This document shows positions 9,211-21,037 of a DNA stretch of 40,519 bases, piece after piece (within the stretch, counting starts at the first letter, position 1; every line of letters begins with the position of its first letter). A model generated the notes under the pieces. The model was not told the origin of the DNA and did not search any database. It saw only the letters and a program-made list of their open reading frames with translations. The DNA is from Bacteroidia bacterium (GTDB lineage Bacteria; Bacteroidota; Bacteroidia; Bacteroidales; Azobacteroidaceae): the NCBI GenBank assembly GCA_025999115.1, contig BNWW01000015.1:1-40519 (forward strand). The letters run 5' to 3'. The position numbers and the translations under genes were made by a program.

Positions 9211-12200
9211 TTATTTTGTAAAGTTATAATTGACTGTCCGTCCGGAGCCTGCCTTGCCGCCCGGCATTACATATTTCACATTAACGGTATAGGTTCCCGC
9301 AGGAATAACGCCGAACCGGGAAGCGGTCAATTCTGCGATTTTCGGCGACCTGTTTCCGTTGGAATACATCTTTGCCGCTTTCGAGCTAATATCGTACCAG
9401 TCGGCGCGGAAGTAGCGGAACACGTCGTAGGTGTAGGGGAAAATGCTTTTGAGCATCGGATCCCAATTCCGGCTGTCCAAATAAGTCAGATAGCTGTTGG
9501 CAATGGGCAAAGCCTTTGCCGGCGGAATGCCCGCCTTACTTTCTGCGCCGTTTGCCCTGTCAAGCGTAATGCCTTCCACCGGATAGCCGTTGTAGAAAAG
9601 ACTTTTGAATTTACCTGCAAAGCCGTCGTCCAGCGTTGCGGTAACGTCAATCAGTGGTGTATTACCGGTATAAACAGAGCCGGCAAGTTCCGTTTTGTCG
9701 AAGTATTCATTGGTGGAAATATGATTCTGCAAAAACGACAAACCGGAATAGATATATCCTTCCACAGTTTTAAAATTGAAAGAATTGATTTTATCCGCGA
9801 GCGTATTGAAATTGCTTGCACGGAAAATATAGGATAAACGTGCTATTTCGTCGCCCTGCATGAGGTTTTGCGCTTTGCGCGATTCCACTTCAAAACTTGT
9901 TGCATCTTCGCCGCCCCCATAAGTGTCTGTTTTTGTTACGGTTTCCGGCGTTTTGCTTCCCGCCTCGCTTTTACTTTTTGCGGCAATCAGGAGAGTGTAG
10001 TTTTTTCCGCTTTGCAATGCCGGAATGGAAAAACGGACTTCACAGTCGGCCGTACTGTAAGAGAATGTGCTGGGTGTCCTGTTTCCGTCCGCATCGGCGA
10101 ATATGCTTTGCGTTGTCCAATTACTGTCGTCGAACAGGTAGGCTTGTCCGCGCTTGAGGCGGATATAACCGTTACCGCTTTCGCCCGGATAGAAATTCTC
10201 CTGTTCCACAACGGGATAAGCATACTCTATGTTTGCAAGCGGGATATTCGTTGGCGCGTCGCCGGTGGTAAAACTGCGCTCCATTTTTTCGGACGCTTTC
10301 TTACCATCCACCATCAGCGTTTGATAAACGCCGTTTTTCTTTTCCATAAAGCTGACTTCAACAGTGGCTTTCAAATTGGTTTTGGGCGGCAAAATATCCT
10401 TTGAAATGAAATTGGCAACGCTACCGCCGTCCTCATATTCTATCCTGCCCTGAATTTCTTTTCCGGATGAGTCGGTTACGACAAATTTGTCGAGCGCTAT
10501 TTTATAGGTATGAGTGCCGTCGCCTTCATCTATCAGAACCGGCTTGCTTACGCTCATATTGAAAGTCGCCTGCGGAACGGCAAAAACATTTACATCCGCT
10601 TCATTGTCCGCCGGCGAGAGGTCGGCAATAATTTTAATGCCGCCCAAAACGCCTTCCTGTCCTTCTATCTGCTCGCATTCTTCGCCAAGTTGCATTTCAA
10701 ACTTGAAACGGCCTTTTACCAGTCCGCCCATGAAATTATAATTGCCTGCCAGCGTGCCGCGCATCCAGAACGGATTGGGCGCCTTTACCTGAAACAGGGC
10801 GGCCGTTCCCGCCTTGATAATGGGGAATTTTTTCTGATAGCCGAAAACTTTTACCCTTACGCCCAGTTCACCGGTCAGATAAGCGTATGCCTGCCCGTTA
10901 GCATACCATCCATTAAAGCCGATTTGTCCGTTGCCGCGATTGCCGCAAGCTGTGTTGCCGTAGTTTTTCAGCATCACGTCGCCGCCCACGCCCGCAGCAA
11001 AATGCGCATACAGGATGGCAACCGTCATATCGCCTGTATCGTAGCTAAAATGCGTACCGAAAGCAAAGCCTTTTCCTGTGCCGAGTTTGTTCAAATCGCT
11101 CATATAGTCGAGGTCTTCAACTCTTGCGCCGAGAATCTCGGCTACTTTTGCAGGAGGCGGCGGCGAACCCGGAATGTTCGTTCCCACCATGAAGTAACTG
11201 CCTGTACGGACGGAAATGCCCGCAATGCCCATCTGCAAGCCCACCATATCGGAAGGCGTACCTATGTGGATATACCATTCGTCCCGGGCGAAATGGAACA
11301 CCGACCAGCCTGCGCGACCGTTTTGTCCAACGCCCGAAATAAAGCCGCCCGGCGTATTGACATATACGTCTGCCGTTGCGTGGAATACGCTGTTGTTAAA
11401 GTCGTAATTCATTACCATTTTGCCGTAAATGGTAGATGGCTTTGCTGTTTCGGCCGGGTAATAATTATCCACCTTGCTTGCATCAAGGAAAGAATTTACA
11501 CGCTTATTGTCTTTCAGGTCGTTGATAAACGTGGATTTGTCAAGCGACTGCGTGAATTTCTCCTGTAGTTTCTGAAAAGGCTGTGAAAATACGTCGGTCA
11601 ATTTTGCCATGACCAGCACTTCGCCCGTAAAGCCGATTTGCGCTATCCCGCCGCCGGCATTGGTCATTATATTGAAATTGGCCATGAAATTGGCGACGTC
11701 GTCTTTTTGGAAGCAGCCCGAAACGCCCGCCGACAGCGACAGGTTCATTGTTTCGTCGGGTGTGAAAACCATTGCCTTGCCCGATAAACTGCTGCCTTGC
11801 GGTATCATCCGGTAGAATGCGCCTCCGCTGAAGCCTGTCAGCGTGATGTAGCCCGCAGGAATATTTAATCCGCTTACAGCGCCCTCGAAACCCCAGTAGC
11901 GGAAGGTTTTGCGTCCGAAAATCGCATTTACGGTTACTCCCGTTTTATCCGAAAGCCCCTTTATCTTGGCGCTCAAAAAAGCTCTGAACCCGTTACCATA
12001 AGCAGGGTCGTCGCGCATCAGCTCCAACTCGCCCGAAACTGTCGCCACTTTTATATCTACATTGTCAAGCGCAAGTTTGGAGAGGCGGAAACCCTTGTAG
12101 TTCCATGCAAAGCGGTTATTGACGTTGGATATTTCGCCTTCAATTACAACGCCGCCGGTGGCTGCAAAGCCGTTGTCCTGCAAACCTACCGTGATACCGA

Positions 12201-13833
12201 AACCGAGTTCGGTCTTGACGGCGGTTGTGCGTAAAAATATATCGTTGATACTGACAGGTAACCCTCCGAGTTTGTGTTCCCCTTTTGCGCCAAGGTACTG
12301 TACCGTTAAATAGGGCTGTTCGGTTTGAATGGTCAGGTTTTGAAATTCCAAAACGGTTTTCAGGTCGCTTTTGTCTGTGTCGTTGCTGTTTGTTTCCGCC
12401 TTAGCGTTTACATTCAGGGCGAGGTTGCCTGAAAGAATCGCCTTTGGCAGGAATTTGTACTGTTTTACCGTCAATTCGATTGTGGAGCCGGGCGTTATCG
12501 TGCCTACCGCCCCGAAAATATCAAAGCGTTGGGCTTTCTGTATGGAAACGGCAAGTTGGTAGGCATCTTCGGTTATCAGTCCCGAATAGCCGAATGTATT
12601 GGGTGGGCTGTCTTTTTGACTGGCCTGTTCGTTTTGATTTCCCGGAACTTGGATCAGTCCCGACAAATGACCGCCCTGCAAACGAGAGGCTACCAACTTG
12701 ACACCTATCTTATCAACAGAAAACGCCCAAGCGTTTTCTGTTGATGTTATCCCTTTATTCAGCGGCAGTACGTTTTGTGCGTAAAAATCGCCTGAAACTC
12801 CATAGCCGTCAATCAGCATATCCCTTGCTTCAAAGGAAAGCAGTTTGTCCGGATCGTCGGAGGTCTTGAATTCTTCGGGCAGCTTTACCGAGAGCGATTG
12901 GATATAAAGTCCGCGCCACGTCTTTGGATCGTCTATCAGATAGCCTTTTTCCGTATAGTAAGATGGGAATACGGTAGCAGGGTCGTTGCGGGTATCGCTT
13001 AAATCCATTACCGCGCGGCCGGCGGCAAAGGAGAAATATCCCCTGTCCGCATTTTGCGTTTGGGATGTAATGGCAAAAGGCGTGAGGCTGATTTCCACCA
13101 AAAGGTCGTTCCAGTCGGAAGCAACGACGGAAAATTCGCCGCGCACCCTGTTCGGAACAGTTTTTCCATTGATATTTACGCTTTCTCCCTGAACAAGTTT
13201 GCCGTTTTCATCAACAGGAACAAGCAGATTGCGCGATATTTGTATGTTTCCCGTCAGCGAAAGCTCCTTTATCCCGCTACAACCGATTATCGCATACGTT
13301 TTATTATTCAATGAAGCGCCGCCCGCCGTCTTTGCTATTGTGCCGCCTTCGAGGGTAAGTAGCCATTCGTTATTGTTGAACGGTATCTCGACATTGCCGA
13401 GCATCGACAGTTTCGCCTCGCCGACAATATCGCCCTGATAGGAAAATTTGACTCCTTCCGCTCCGAAATAGAGTTCCTTTTTGCCGTTTGCGCCTCCTTG
13501 CTGCGGGGTAACAACACGTGCGTAAACATCTATCATCGCATAGTCGGGCATGAACTTAGCTTTGGTAACGACGATGCCGTATTCCACATTGTCCCTGTTT
13601 TCGCGGATGCCGACAGGTAATTGCGTAAGGTCATTGATGCTTAAAGTGGCGGTGTAATTTCCCGATTCGTTCAGTGCAGCGAATGCGCCCATTGCCTCGC
13701 CTGCCTGTTTCATCGCTTCAGATGGAATGCCGTCCTGCACATTACCGGTGGAGGCTATAGCAGTACCGCTTGCCGTAAAAACTGCGAAAATAAACCAAAC
13801 TGCAGCAATTATAAATTGGTGCAAATTTTTCAT
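9211..13833 (-). CDS. large secreted beta-rich protein, first gene of the toxin operon
   Basis: 1540 aa with a signal peptide (residues 1-28, ending in AIAS). I do not recognise a named domain. The sequence is rich in alternating hydrophobic/polar strands and Gly, with repeated phrases such as GEIS, LSGNLALNV and GGFISGVGQ, suggesting a long beta-structured surface or periplasmic protein. A Pro-rich linker (GSPPPPAK) lies near residue 900 and a few scattered Cys occur. The C-terminus (VNYNFTK) is not a T9SS sorting domain. It is the promoter-proximal gene, and the TANFOR toxin starts 5 nt after its stop, so the two are certainly cotranscribed. I infer a role in export, display or delivery of the toxin, but nothing in the sequence proves this. 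Confidence 0.75.
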   Translation of the reverse strand: MKNLHQFIIAAVWFIFAVFTASGTAIASTGNVQDGIPSEAMKQAGEAMGAFAALNESGNYTATLSINDLTQLPVGIRENRDNVEYGIVVTKAKFMPDYAMIDVYARVVTPQQGGANGKKELYFGAEGVKFSYQGDIVGEAKLSMLGNVEIPFNNNEWLLTLEGGTIAKTAGGASLNNKTYAIIGCSGIKELSLTGNIQISRNLLVPVDENGKLVQGESVNINGKTVPNRVRGEFSVVASDWNDLLVEISLTPFAITSQTQNADRGYFSFAAGRAVMDLSDTRNDPATVFPSYYTEKGYLIDDPKTWRGLYIQSLSVKLPEEFKTSDDPDKLLSFEARDMLIDGYGVSGDFYAQNVLPLNKGITSTENAWAFSVDKIGVKLVASRLQGGHLSGLIQVPGNQNEQASQKDSPPNTFGYSGLITEDAYQLAVSIQKAQRFDIFGAVGTITPGSTIELTVKQYKFLPKAILSGNLALNVNAKAETNSNDTDKSDLKTVLEFQNLTIQTEQPYLTVQYLGAKGEHKLGGLPVSINDIFLRTTAVKTELGFGITVGLQDNGFAATGGVVIEGEISNVNNRFAWNYKGFRLSKLALDNVDIKVATVSGELELMRDDPAYGNGFRAFLSAKIKGLSDKTGVTVNAIFGRKTFRYWGFEGAVSGLNIPAGYITLTGFSGGAFYRMIPQGSSLSGKAMVFTPDETMNLSLSAGVSGCFQKDDVANFMANFNIMTNAGGGIAQIGFTGEVLVMAKLTDVFSQPFQKLQEKFTQSLDKSTFINDLKDNKRVNSFLDASKVDNYYPAETAKPSTIYGKMVMNYDFNNSVFHATADVYVNTPGGFISGVGQNGRAGWSVFHFARDEWYIHIGTPSDMVGLQMGIAGISVRTGSYFMVGTNIPGSPPPPAKVAEILGARVEDLDYMSDLNKLGTGKGFAFGTHFSYDTGDMTVAILYAHFAAGVGGDVMLKNYGNTACGNRGNGQIGFNGWYANGQAYAYLTGELGVRVKVFGYQKKFPIIKAGTAALFQVKAPNPFWMRGTLAGNYNFMGGLVKGRFKFEMQLGEECEQIEGQEGVLGGIKIIADLSPADNEADVNVFAVPQATFNMSVSKPVLIDEGDGTHTYKIALDKFVVTDSSGKEIQGRIEYEDGGSVANFISKDILPPKTNLKATVEVSFMEKKNGVYQTLMVDGKKASEKMERSFTTGDAPTNIPLANIEYAYPVVEQENFYPGESGNGYIRLKRGQAYLFDDSNWTTQSIFADADGNRTPSTFSYSTADCEVRFSIPALQSGKNYTLLIAAKSKSEAGSKTPETVTKTDTYGGGEDATSFEVESRKAQNLMQGDEIARLSYIFRASNFNTLADKINSFNFKTVEGYIYSGLSFLQNHISTNEYFDKTELAGSVYTGNTPLIDVTATLDDGFAGKFKSLFYNGYPVEGITLDRANGAESKAGIPPAKALPIANSYLTYLDSRNWDPMLKSIFPYTYDVFRYFRADWYDISSKAAKMYSNGNRSPKIAELTASRFGVIPAGTYTVNVKYVMPGGKAGSGRTVNYNFTK

Positions 13834-13866
13834 AAATTTATTTATAATTAAATAGATATGGATTTA

Positions 13867-13897
13867 CAAATGTAAAGTTTCTTAAAATATTGTGCAA
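13867..13897 (-). promoter_or_regulatory. promoter of the toxin operon (TTG, 20 nt, TACATTTG)
   Basis: On the minus strand the -7 box TACATTTG (reverse complement of 13867-13874) is an exact TAnnTTTG match, preceded after 20 nt by TTG (13895-13897), a normal Bacteroidetes -33 spacing. It lies 34 nt upstream of the ATG at 13833. Confidence 0.6.
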
Positions 13898-14031
13898 GTA
13901 TTATATCATTTTTTAATATTAATTTGCAAATATTTATTTGTCAGCCCTTGCAATATTCGTTCATTAATTTTATCTATCATCTCATAATTCAATTCGATAT
14001 AGGAATAAAACCGAAATTGGCAATTATTTCA

Positions 14032-14039
14032 TACATTTG
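14032..14039 (+). promoter_or_regulatory. -7 box TACATTTG of the acnA-icd-gltA operon
   Basis: Exact TAnnTTTG match 31 nt before the acnA start, giving a short leader. It shares the 237-nt divergent intergenic region with the toxin operon promoter. The best upstream TTG (14017-14019) is too close to be a standard -33 box. Confidence 0.5.
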
Positions 14040-14070
14040 TTCAGTATTTTAAAATTGAAAAGAGCTGGGT

Positions 14071-16340
14071 ATGATACACGACATCAAAATGTTAGAAAAT
14101 TTTTACTCTTCTTTTGCCGGAAAAGTGGAAAAGATAAAGAAAAAATTAAACCGTCCTTTGACGTTGACGGAAAAAATTTTATATGCGCATTTGTTTGATG
14201 AACAACAATTTACGAATTACAAACGAGGCGAAGATTATGTGAATTTCCGTCCCGACCGTGTAGCAATGCAAGACGCCACAGCGCAAATGGCTCTATTACA
14301 ATTTATGAATGCCGGAAAAAAGAAATCGGCCGTTCCTGCCACTGTTCATTGCGATCACCTGATTCAAGCGGATTTGGGTGCGAAAAATGATATTGAAACG
14401 GCCGTTTCGAGCAATCGCGAAGTGTACGATTTTTTGCAATCGGTTTCCGGTAAATATGGTATCGGATTTTGGAAACCCGGCGCAGGCATTATCCACCAAG
14501 TGGTTTTGGAAAACTATGCTTTTCCCGGCGGAATGATGATCGGCACCGATTCGCATACGCCCAACGCCGGCGGATTGGGCATGATTGCCATCGGCGTAGG
14601 TGGCGCAGATGCTGTCGATGTGATGAGCGGCATGGAATGGGAACTGAAAATGCCGAAACTCATCGGCGTAAAGTTAATCGGAAAATTAAACGGATGGACA
14701 GCTCCGAAAGACGTTATCCTCAAATTGGCCGGAATCCTGACTGTAAAAGGCGGCACCAATTCCATCATCGAATATTTCGGCGAAGGCGCCTCTTTACTTT
14801 CGGCTACCGGAAAAGCCACGATATGCAATATGGGTGCGGAAGTCGGCGCCACTACTTCCATTTTCCCTTTCGACCAAAATATAATGGATTATTTGCGAAT
14901 TACCGAACGGGAACAAGTCGCGGATTGGGCTTCATTCATCGCCTCCTATCTGCAAGCCGATAAGGAAGTTACGGAAAATCCCGAACAATATTTCGACCGT
15001 GTCATTGAAATAAATCTTTCGGAATTGGAACCTTACATCAATGGCCCTTTTACACCCGATGCGGCAACACCCCTATCCGAATTTGCCGCAAAAGTGCGCG
15101 AAAACGATTATCCGCAAAAAATGGAAGCCGGTCTAATCGGCTCTTGTACCAATTCGTCATATCAAGATTTGAGTCGCGCCGCTTCTATTGCCCGGCAGGC
15201 TTTGGAAGACAACATTCCTGTGGCATCCAAGCTGATTATCAATCCCGGTTCGGAACAAATTCGCTATACCGCCGAACGCGACGGTCTGATCGCCGATTTT
15301 GAAAACATCGGCGGTGTCATCATGGCCAACGCTTGCGGCCCTTGCATCGGCCAATGGAAACGCCATACCGACGATAATACTCGCCGGAACAGTATCGTAA
15401 CTTCCTTCAACCGCAATTTCGCCAAACGCGCCGACGGCAATCCCAACACTTTCGCCTTTGTCGCATCGCCCGAAATTACCATGGCGCTAACCATTGCCGG
15501 CAATCTCTGCTTCAACCCTTTAAAAGACAAACTAAAAACCGGCGACAGCCGCGAAGTTTTCTTAGAAGAGCCTGCCGGTCGCGATTTCCCATTACAAGGC
15601 TTTGCTGTCGAAGACAACGGCTATATCGCGCCGTCGGATCATCCTGTCGATGTTTCTATCGACTTAAAGTCTTCAAGACTTCAAGCTTTAAAACCTTTTC
15701 CGAAATCCGGAAAGGACGATCTCAAAAAAATGTCCTTGTTACTAAAAGCGCAAGGCAAATGCACCACCGACCACATCTCCATGGCCGGCCCCTGGCTTCG
15801 TTTTCGCGGTCATTTGGAAAATATCTCCGGCAATCTGTTGATGGGAGCCGTCAATGCCTTCAACGGCGAAACGAATTGTGTTGCCGTCATTGCGGGCAAA
15901 GACCCGCAATCTCCCGAAAAACAGTATGAAAAAGTGTCCGATGTAGCGAAACACTACAAAACGGCAGGCATTTCGTCGATCGTAGTGGCCGAAGAAAACT
16001 ATGGCGAAGGCTCCTCGCGTGAACATGCTGCTATGGAACCGCGATTTCTGAATGTAAAGGTGATTCTTGCCAAAAGTTTCGCCCGCATCCACGAAACCAA
16101 CCTGAAAAAACAAGGGATGCTCGCCCTCACTTTCGCCGACAAAAACGATTACGATAAAGTGCTGGAAATGGACAAAATAACCGTTTCCGGCGATTTCGTT
16201 CCTAATAAACCGTTAAACGTAACGCTTCATCACGAAGATGGAACGGAAGAATCGTTTGCCGCCCATCACACATTCAACGAATTGCAAATTGAATGGTGGA
16301 AAGCAGGCAGTGCGTTGAACTATTTAAAAGAAAAAGGAAA

Positions 16341-16344
<4 letters not shown>
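14071..16344 (+). CDS. acnA: aconitate hydratase
   Basis: 757 aa, full length for the mitochondrial-type aconitase. It interconverts citrate and isocitrate via a [4Fe-4S] cluster. Cluster ligands are visible as C359 (GSCTNSS) and C422/C425 (ACGPCIGQW). Other family motifs are HCDHLI (93-98), [13 protein letters not shown] (158-170) and the swivel-domain [10 protein letters not shown] near the C-terminus. The start [11 protein letters not shown] is preceded by a -7 box; M7 is a possible alternative. It overlaps icd by ATGA (16341-16344), so translation is coupled. First gene of a three-gene set for the oxidative route to 2-oxoglutarate. Confidence 0.97.
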
Positions 16345-17522
<1,178 letters not shown>

Positions 17523-17529
17523 TAAAGTG

Positions 17530-18873
17530 ATGAAAAAGGAATATCTAATATACAAATTATCGGAATCGGTAAAAAAGACCAGTAAAATCGACAACGATTT
17601 ATTCGTTCAGTACAACGTAAAACGCGGATTGCGCAACGAAGACGGCTCCGGCGTATTGGTGGGTCTGACCCAAATCGGAAATGTAGTCGGCTACGAACGC
17701 ACTCCTGAAGGCGAACTGAAAGCCATTCCGGGAAAACTTTTCTATCGCGGATACGACGTCGAAGACATTGTCCATGATTTGATTCGCGAAAAGCGTTTTG
17801 GCTTTGAAGAAGTCGCCTTCCTGATGTTATCCGGCAAATTACCCTATGAGGAAGAATTGCATAATTTTAGCGAACTCATCAACGAGAATATGCCTTTGGA
17901 ACAGAAAACCAAAATGAATATCATCGACCTCGAAGGACAAAATATTATGAATATCCTGGCTCGTTCGGTCTTGGAAATGTATAATTTCGATCCCAATCCC
18001 GACGATACCTCGCCTGAAAACCTGATGCGCCAATCCATTCAACTGATTTCAAAATTTCCCACCATTATCGCGTATGCTTACAATATTTTGCGCCACAGCA
18101 CGCAAGGCCGCTCTCTCCACATTCGTCATCCGAACGAAAATTTGTCGTTGGCCGAAAATTTCCTTTACATTCTAAAAAAAGAATATACTTCTTTGGAAGC
18201 CAGAACTTTAGATTTGCTGTTAGTCTTACAGGCCGAACATGGCGGCGGCAACAACTCTACTTTTTCGGTTCGCGTAACCAGTTCCACCGGTACGGATACT
18301 TATTCGTCCATCGCCGCCGGAATCGGTTCCTTGAAAGGCCCTTTGCATGGCGGCGCTAATATCCAAGTGGCTGATATGTTTCTGCATTTGAAAGAAAATA
18401 TTGCCGATTGGACAAACGTAGAAGAAATTGACCTGTATTTTCAACGGATACTCAACAAGGAAGTGTACAACAAAACCGGACTGATTTACGGCATCGGCCA
18501 CGCCGTTTACACGATTTCCGACCCGCGCGCACTCCTTTTAAAAGAATTAGCCCGCGATTTGGCCAAAGAAAAAGGTTGCGAAGAAGAATTTGCCTTTTTG
18601 GAACTGTTGGAAGAACGCGCCATCGAAGCTTTTTATCGCTTTAAAGGTTCGAAAAAACGGGTTTCGTCGAACATCGATTTTTATTCGGGCTTTGTGTACG
18701 AAATGATTGGCTTGCCGCAGGAAATATACACGCCGCTCTTTGCCATGGCGCGAATTGTCGGTTGGACGGCACATCGCATCGAAGAATTGAATTTCAAGAG
18801 CAAGCGGATTATCAGGCCTGCTTACCGCAATATTTTGGACGAACAACAATATGTGTCGGTAAAGGAACGATAA
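17530..18873 (+). CDS. gltA: citrate synthase
   Basis: 447 aa from the ATG at 17530 (a GTG sits just before it). It condenses oxaloacetate and acetyl-CoA. Expected catalytic residues are present: H273 ([10 protein letters not shown]), H324 ([14 protein letters not shown]) and D383 (SNIDFYSG), plus [14 protein letters not shown]. It ends the acnA-icd-gltA operon. Its last 22 codons and stop are duplicated 8 kb downstream (26791-26858) with only two synonymous differences. The 3' end now present may therefore have been supplied by an integrated element. The protein is intact. Confidence 0.96.
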   Translation: MKKEYLIYKLSESVKKTSKIDNDLFVQYNVKRGLRNEDGSGVLVGLTQIGNVVGYERTPEGELKAIPGKLFYRGYDVEDIVHDLIREKRFGFEEVAFLMLSGKLPYEEELHNFSELINENMPLEQKTKMNIIDLEGQNIMNILARSVLEMYNFDPNPDDTSPENLMRQSIQLISKFPTIIAYAYNILRHSTQGRSLHIRHPNENLSLAENFLYILKKEYTSLEARTLDLLLVLQAEHGGGNNSTFSVRVTSSTGTDTYSSIAAGIGSLKGPLHGGANIQVADMFLHLKENIADWTNVEEIDLYFQRILNKEVYNKTGLIYGIGHAVYTISDPRALLLKELARDLAKEKGCEEEFAFLELLEERAIEAFYRFKGSKKRVSSNIDFYSGFVYEMIGLPQEIYTPLFAMARIVGWTAHRIEELNFKSKRIIRPAYRNILDEQQYVSVKER

Positions 18874-18874
18874 T
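18807..18874 (+). repeat. gltA 3'-end direct repeat, left copy (candidate attL)
   Basis: 68 bp covering the last codons and stop of gltA, matching 26791-26858 at 66 of 68 positions. Both mismatches are in third codon positions (CCT/CCA Pro, GAA/GAG Glu), so both copies descend from a selected coding sequence. Similarity ends abruptly on each side. Confidence 0.9.
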
Positions 18875-19605
18875 TGGTTTGAATGATTTTATTGTCTTAA
18901 TCAACCCTTCTTCTAATTTGATTTTTGGTTGCCAATTCAAAACCTGCTTTGCCAATGTAATATCGGGTTGGCGTTGCTGCGGGTCGTCTTGAACGGCGGG
19001 CGAAAATACAATTTTTGATTTGGAGTTTGTGAGCAATATGTTTTTTTCGGCTAATTCTAAAATGGTAAATTCTTCGGGATTGCCGATATTTACAGGTTGT
19101 ACAAAATCATCGGGCGTATTCATTAACCGTATCATTCCGTCTATTAAATCGCTAACATGCTGAAAACTGCGGGTTTGCTGACCGTTTCCGTAGGTATTGA
19201 AAATGCGGGTAATTTTTATTCTTACGCCATTTTGACGGTGGTAGTCCATAAACAGCGTTTCGGCACAGCGTTTACCCTCGTCGTAACAGGAACGAATACC
19301 AATCGGATTTACATTTCCCCAATAACTTTCAATTTGCGGGTGTATTATAGGGTCGCCGTAAATTTCACTTGTTGAGGCTTGCAAAATTTTTGCATTGGTT
19401 CGTTTTGCCAATCCCAACATATTGATTACGCCCAAAACAGAGGTTTTAACGGTTTTAATTGCATCGTATTGATAATGAACAGGCGAAGCTGGACAAGCCA
19501 AATTATAAATCTCGTCTACCTCTGTAAAATACGGTTCGCAAATATCGTGTTCGACAACTTCAAAATTAGAATTGTTGATTAAATGACTGATATCAAGCAA
19601 TACCG
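18875..19605 (-). pseudogene. UDP-glucuronate decarboxylase-like SDR, truncated at both ends
   Basis: The readable part starts near [18 protein letters not shown] and continues through SSEIYGDP-type (STSEIYGDP), SCYDEGKR (YxxxK catalytic pair) and [11 protein letters not shown]. This pattern is of the extended SDR family making UDP-xylose or related sugars. The N-terminal NAD-binding GxxGxxG segment (about 50 aa) is missing, replaced by a fused WG-repeat fragment. The C-terminus runs into the antisense of the gltA tail without its own stop, so the element boundary cuts the gene. Not expected to be functional. Confidence 0.75.
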
Positions 19606-20099
19606 TCTTTGAAATCGCCACAGTAGAGATAGTTTTCTGAATAAACCTTATTCCCTTGTAAATCAATATGAAAATAATGATTGTCAAAATCTCTAACGGC
19701 ACAAAGTCCTTCTTGATAGTTCCCTGCCCAAGCATAATTTGAAGAATATGCCCTTTCGCCTTTTTCGTTGATATGAAACCAACTTTCCCCTAAAATAACG
19801 GTTGCGCGGTTGCAATAAAAGCCGAAAATTCGGTTGTATCGTTCCGAATACAGCGAATTTCCGTTGTTATCAATATGATATGCACCTGTTTCATCTTTTA
19901 CTGGTGCAAGTCCGGGCGCGTGGAATTTCAGCACTTCGATAAAACGCTTATAGAAAACAGGGTTATCTTCAAAAAGAAAATGTGTATTGTTTGGGGATAC
20001 GGTTATTTGTTGCCAGTTCATTGCAAACAAATGTCTGAACCATTGATTAAACTGATTATTATGATTAAGTTGATTTTTTTGATTAGATTGATTTTTCAT
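19593..20099 (-). pseudogene. WG-repeat protein fragment
   Basis: 168 codons with WG-type repeats: [38 protein letters not shown] and [16 protein letters not shown], each about 40 aa apart. Full family members carry more repeats. Here the frame stops after [10 protein letters not shown], exactly where it joins the SDR fragment, so the 3' part is deleted. The first 26 codons are low-complexity Asn/Gln from a degenerate TGATTA-like repeat and are probably not native. Confidence 0.65.
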
Positions 20100-20358
20100 T
20101 TCTATTGAACTTTGAATTAATTAACCTCTTAAACTGTAAACTTTTGGCTCCAAAATTTATAAGCATTCCAATTTCAAGATTATATGCTTCCAAATAATTT
20201 ATTGCTTGGGCTAAATGTACTTCCTCCAATTGGACTTTTGCCAATGCTCGTTGATAGATAACTTCTTGAAAACCATTGCCCAAAATTTTATGAACTTCCA
20301 TCGCACTACCTATAATTTTAGCAGTAATATCCGAATACTTATATTGTTCTTTTATCAT
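20083..20358 (-). CDS. GxxExxY protein with internal deletion
   Basis: 91 aa. It starts like the GxxExxY family (IIGSAMEVHKILGNGFQEVIYQ) and ends like it (AQAINYLEAYNLEIGMLINFGAKSLQFKRL). The central ~40 residues, which normally carry the DFV...ELK nuclease-like core, are missing in frame. Full-length members are about 125 aa. Function of the family is unknown. Probably a decayed copy although the frame is open. It overlaps the low-complexity start of the WG fragment. Confidence 0.6.
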   Translation of the reverse strand: MIKEQYKYSDITAKIIGSAMEVHKILGNGFQEVIYQRALAKVQLEEVHLAQAINYLEAYNLEIGMLINFGAKSLQFKRLINSKFNRNEKSI

Positions 20359-20401
20359 ATTTATTATACTTTAAATTTATCATAAAAATCAGTTAATCAG
20401 A

Positions 20402-20827
20402 TTAATCAGCGGTCAAGATTAGCCCCGAAAGATACTTTACCCAATTCTCTCTTGTATAAACCGTTTTGTTGATGCTGTAATGATAAAAAGCAATTAATAA
20501 ATCGTGGGTAACAAAAATTGCAAGACCATTATATGTAATCCGGGCGCACCCAATGCTTTTGTTTCGATAATATCAATTGCTTGCCCATAGCCTTTTGCAA
20601 TAAATTTGGCAGTTTGCACACATCGACCTATCGGGCTTGTCATTATCTTATTGATTTTCAAATCTGATAAGGCTTCGCCAAATTTTAAAGCATTTGCTTT
20701 TCCTGCTTCATTGAGCATGACTTCATTGTCGAATGAGCCGATGGGGATTTTATCTCGGTCGGCGTGGCGGATGAGGAGGGAAAGTTTGTTGCTTTTGGAA
20801 TATTGTTTTTTGGATTTGAGTGAGCAT
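20402..20827 (-). pseudogene. histidine phosphatase family protein, frameshifted
   Basis: Pieces in different frames reconstruct one protein. ATG at 20827 gives MLTQIQ; then, after a shift at a six-base homopolymer (20806-20811), SLLIRHADRDKIPIGSF (catalytic RHA); then MLNEAGKANALKFGEAL and TSPIGRCVQTA; then, after loss of a central block, GLAIFVTHDLLIAFYHY and the stop at 20402. At least two frameshifts or deletions make it non-functional as written. Confidence 0.65.
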
Positions 20828-21037
20828 ATATTTGAAGCAATTATTTTGAACTAAAATTAATTCTGTCAACCAATTGCAAAAAATAATCCGCTGACCAAAT
20901 ATCCATTTTCGCCCGATTTTTGATAAATGGGCGGACATCGTTTTTTACTATTATCATACGGACAATGCAGATTTTAAAACCTCATTTTTACCTAATTTAA
21001 ATAACAAAACAACCTCAGTAGTAGCAAATGATTGCAC

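Noticed and set aside
10510..11568. 352-codon plus-strand frame opposite the 1540-aa gene
   Set aside because: Antisense shadow: composition is Arg/His/Ala-biased noise and there is no promoter or neighbour; the minus-strand protein is clearly real.
18812..19735. Intact 307-aa NAD-dependent epimerase gene
   Set aside because: Its first ~45 codons are antisense to the WG-repeat fragment, the GxxGxxG NAD site is missing, and its last codons are antisense to the gltA tail.
20393..20410. TTAATCAG repeats and the TGATTA-rich stretch at 20040-20095 as a CRISPR or regulatory array
   Set aside because: Units are short, degenerate and without spacers of constant length; they look like simple-sequence drift beside the GxxExxY gene.
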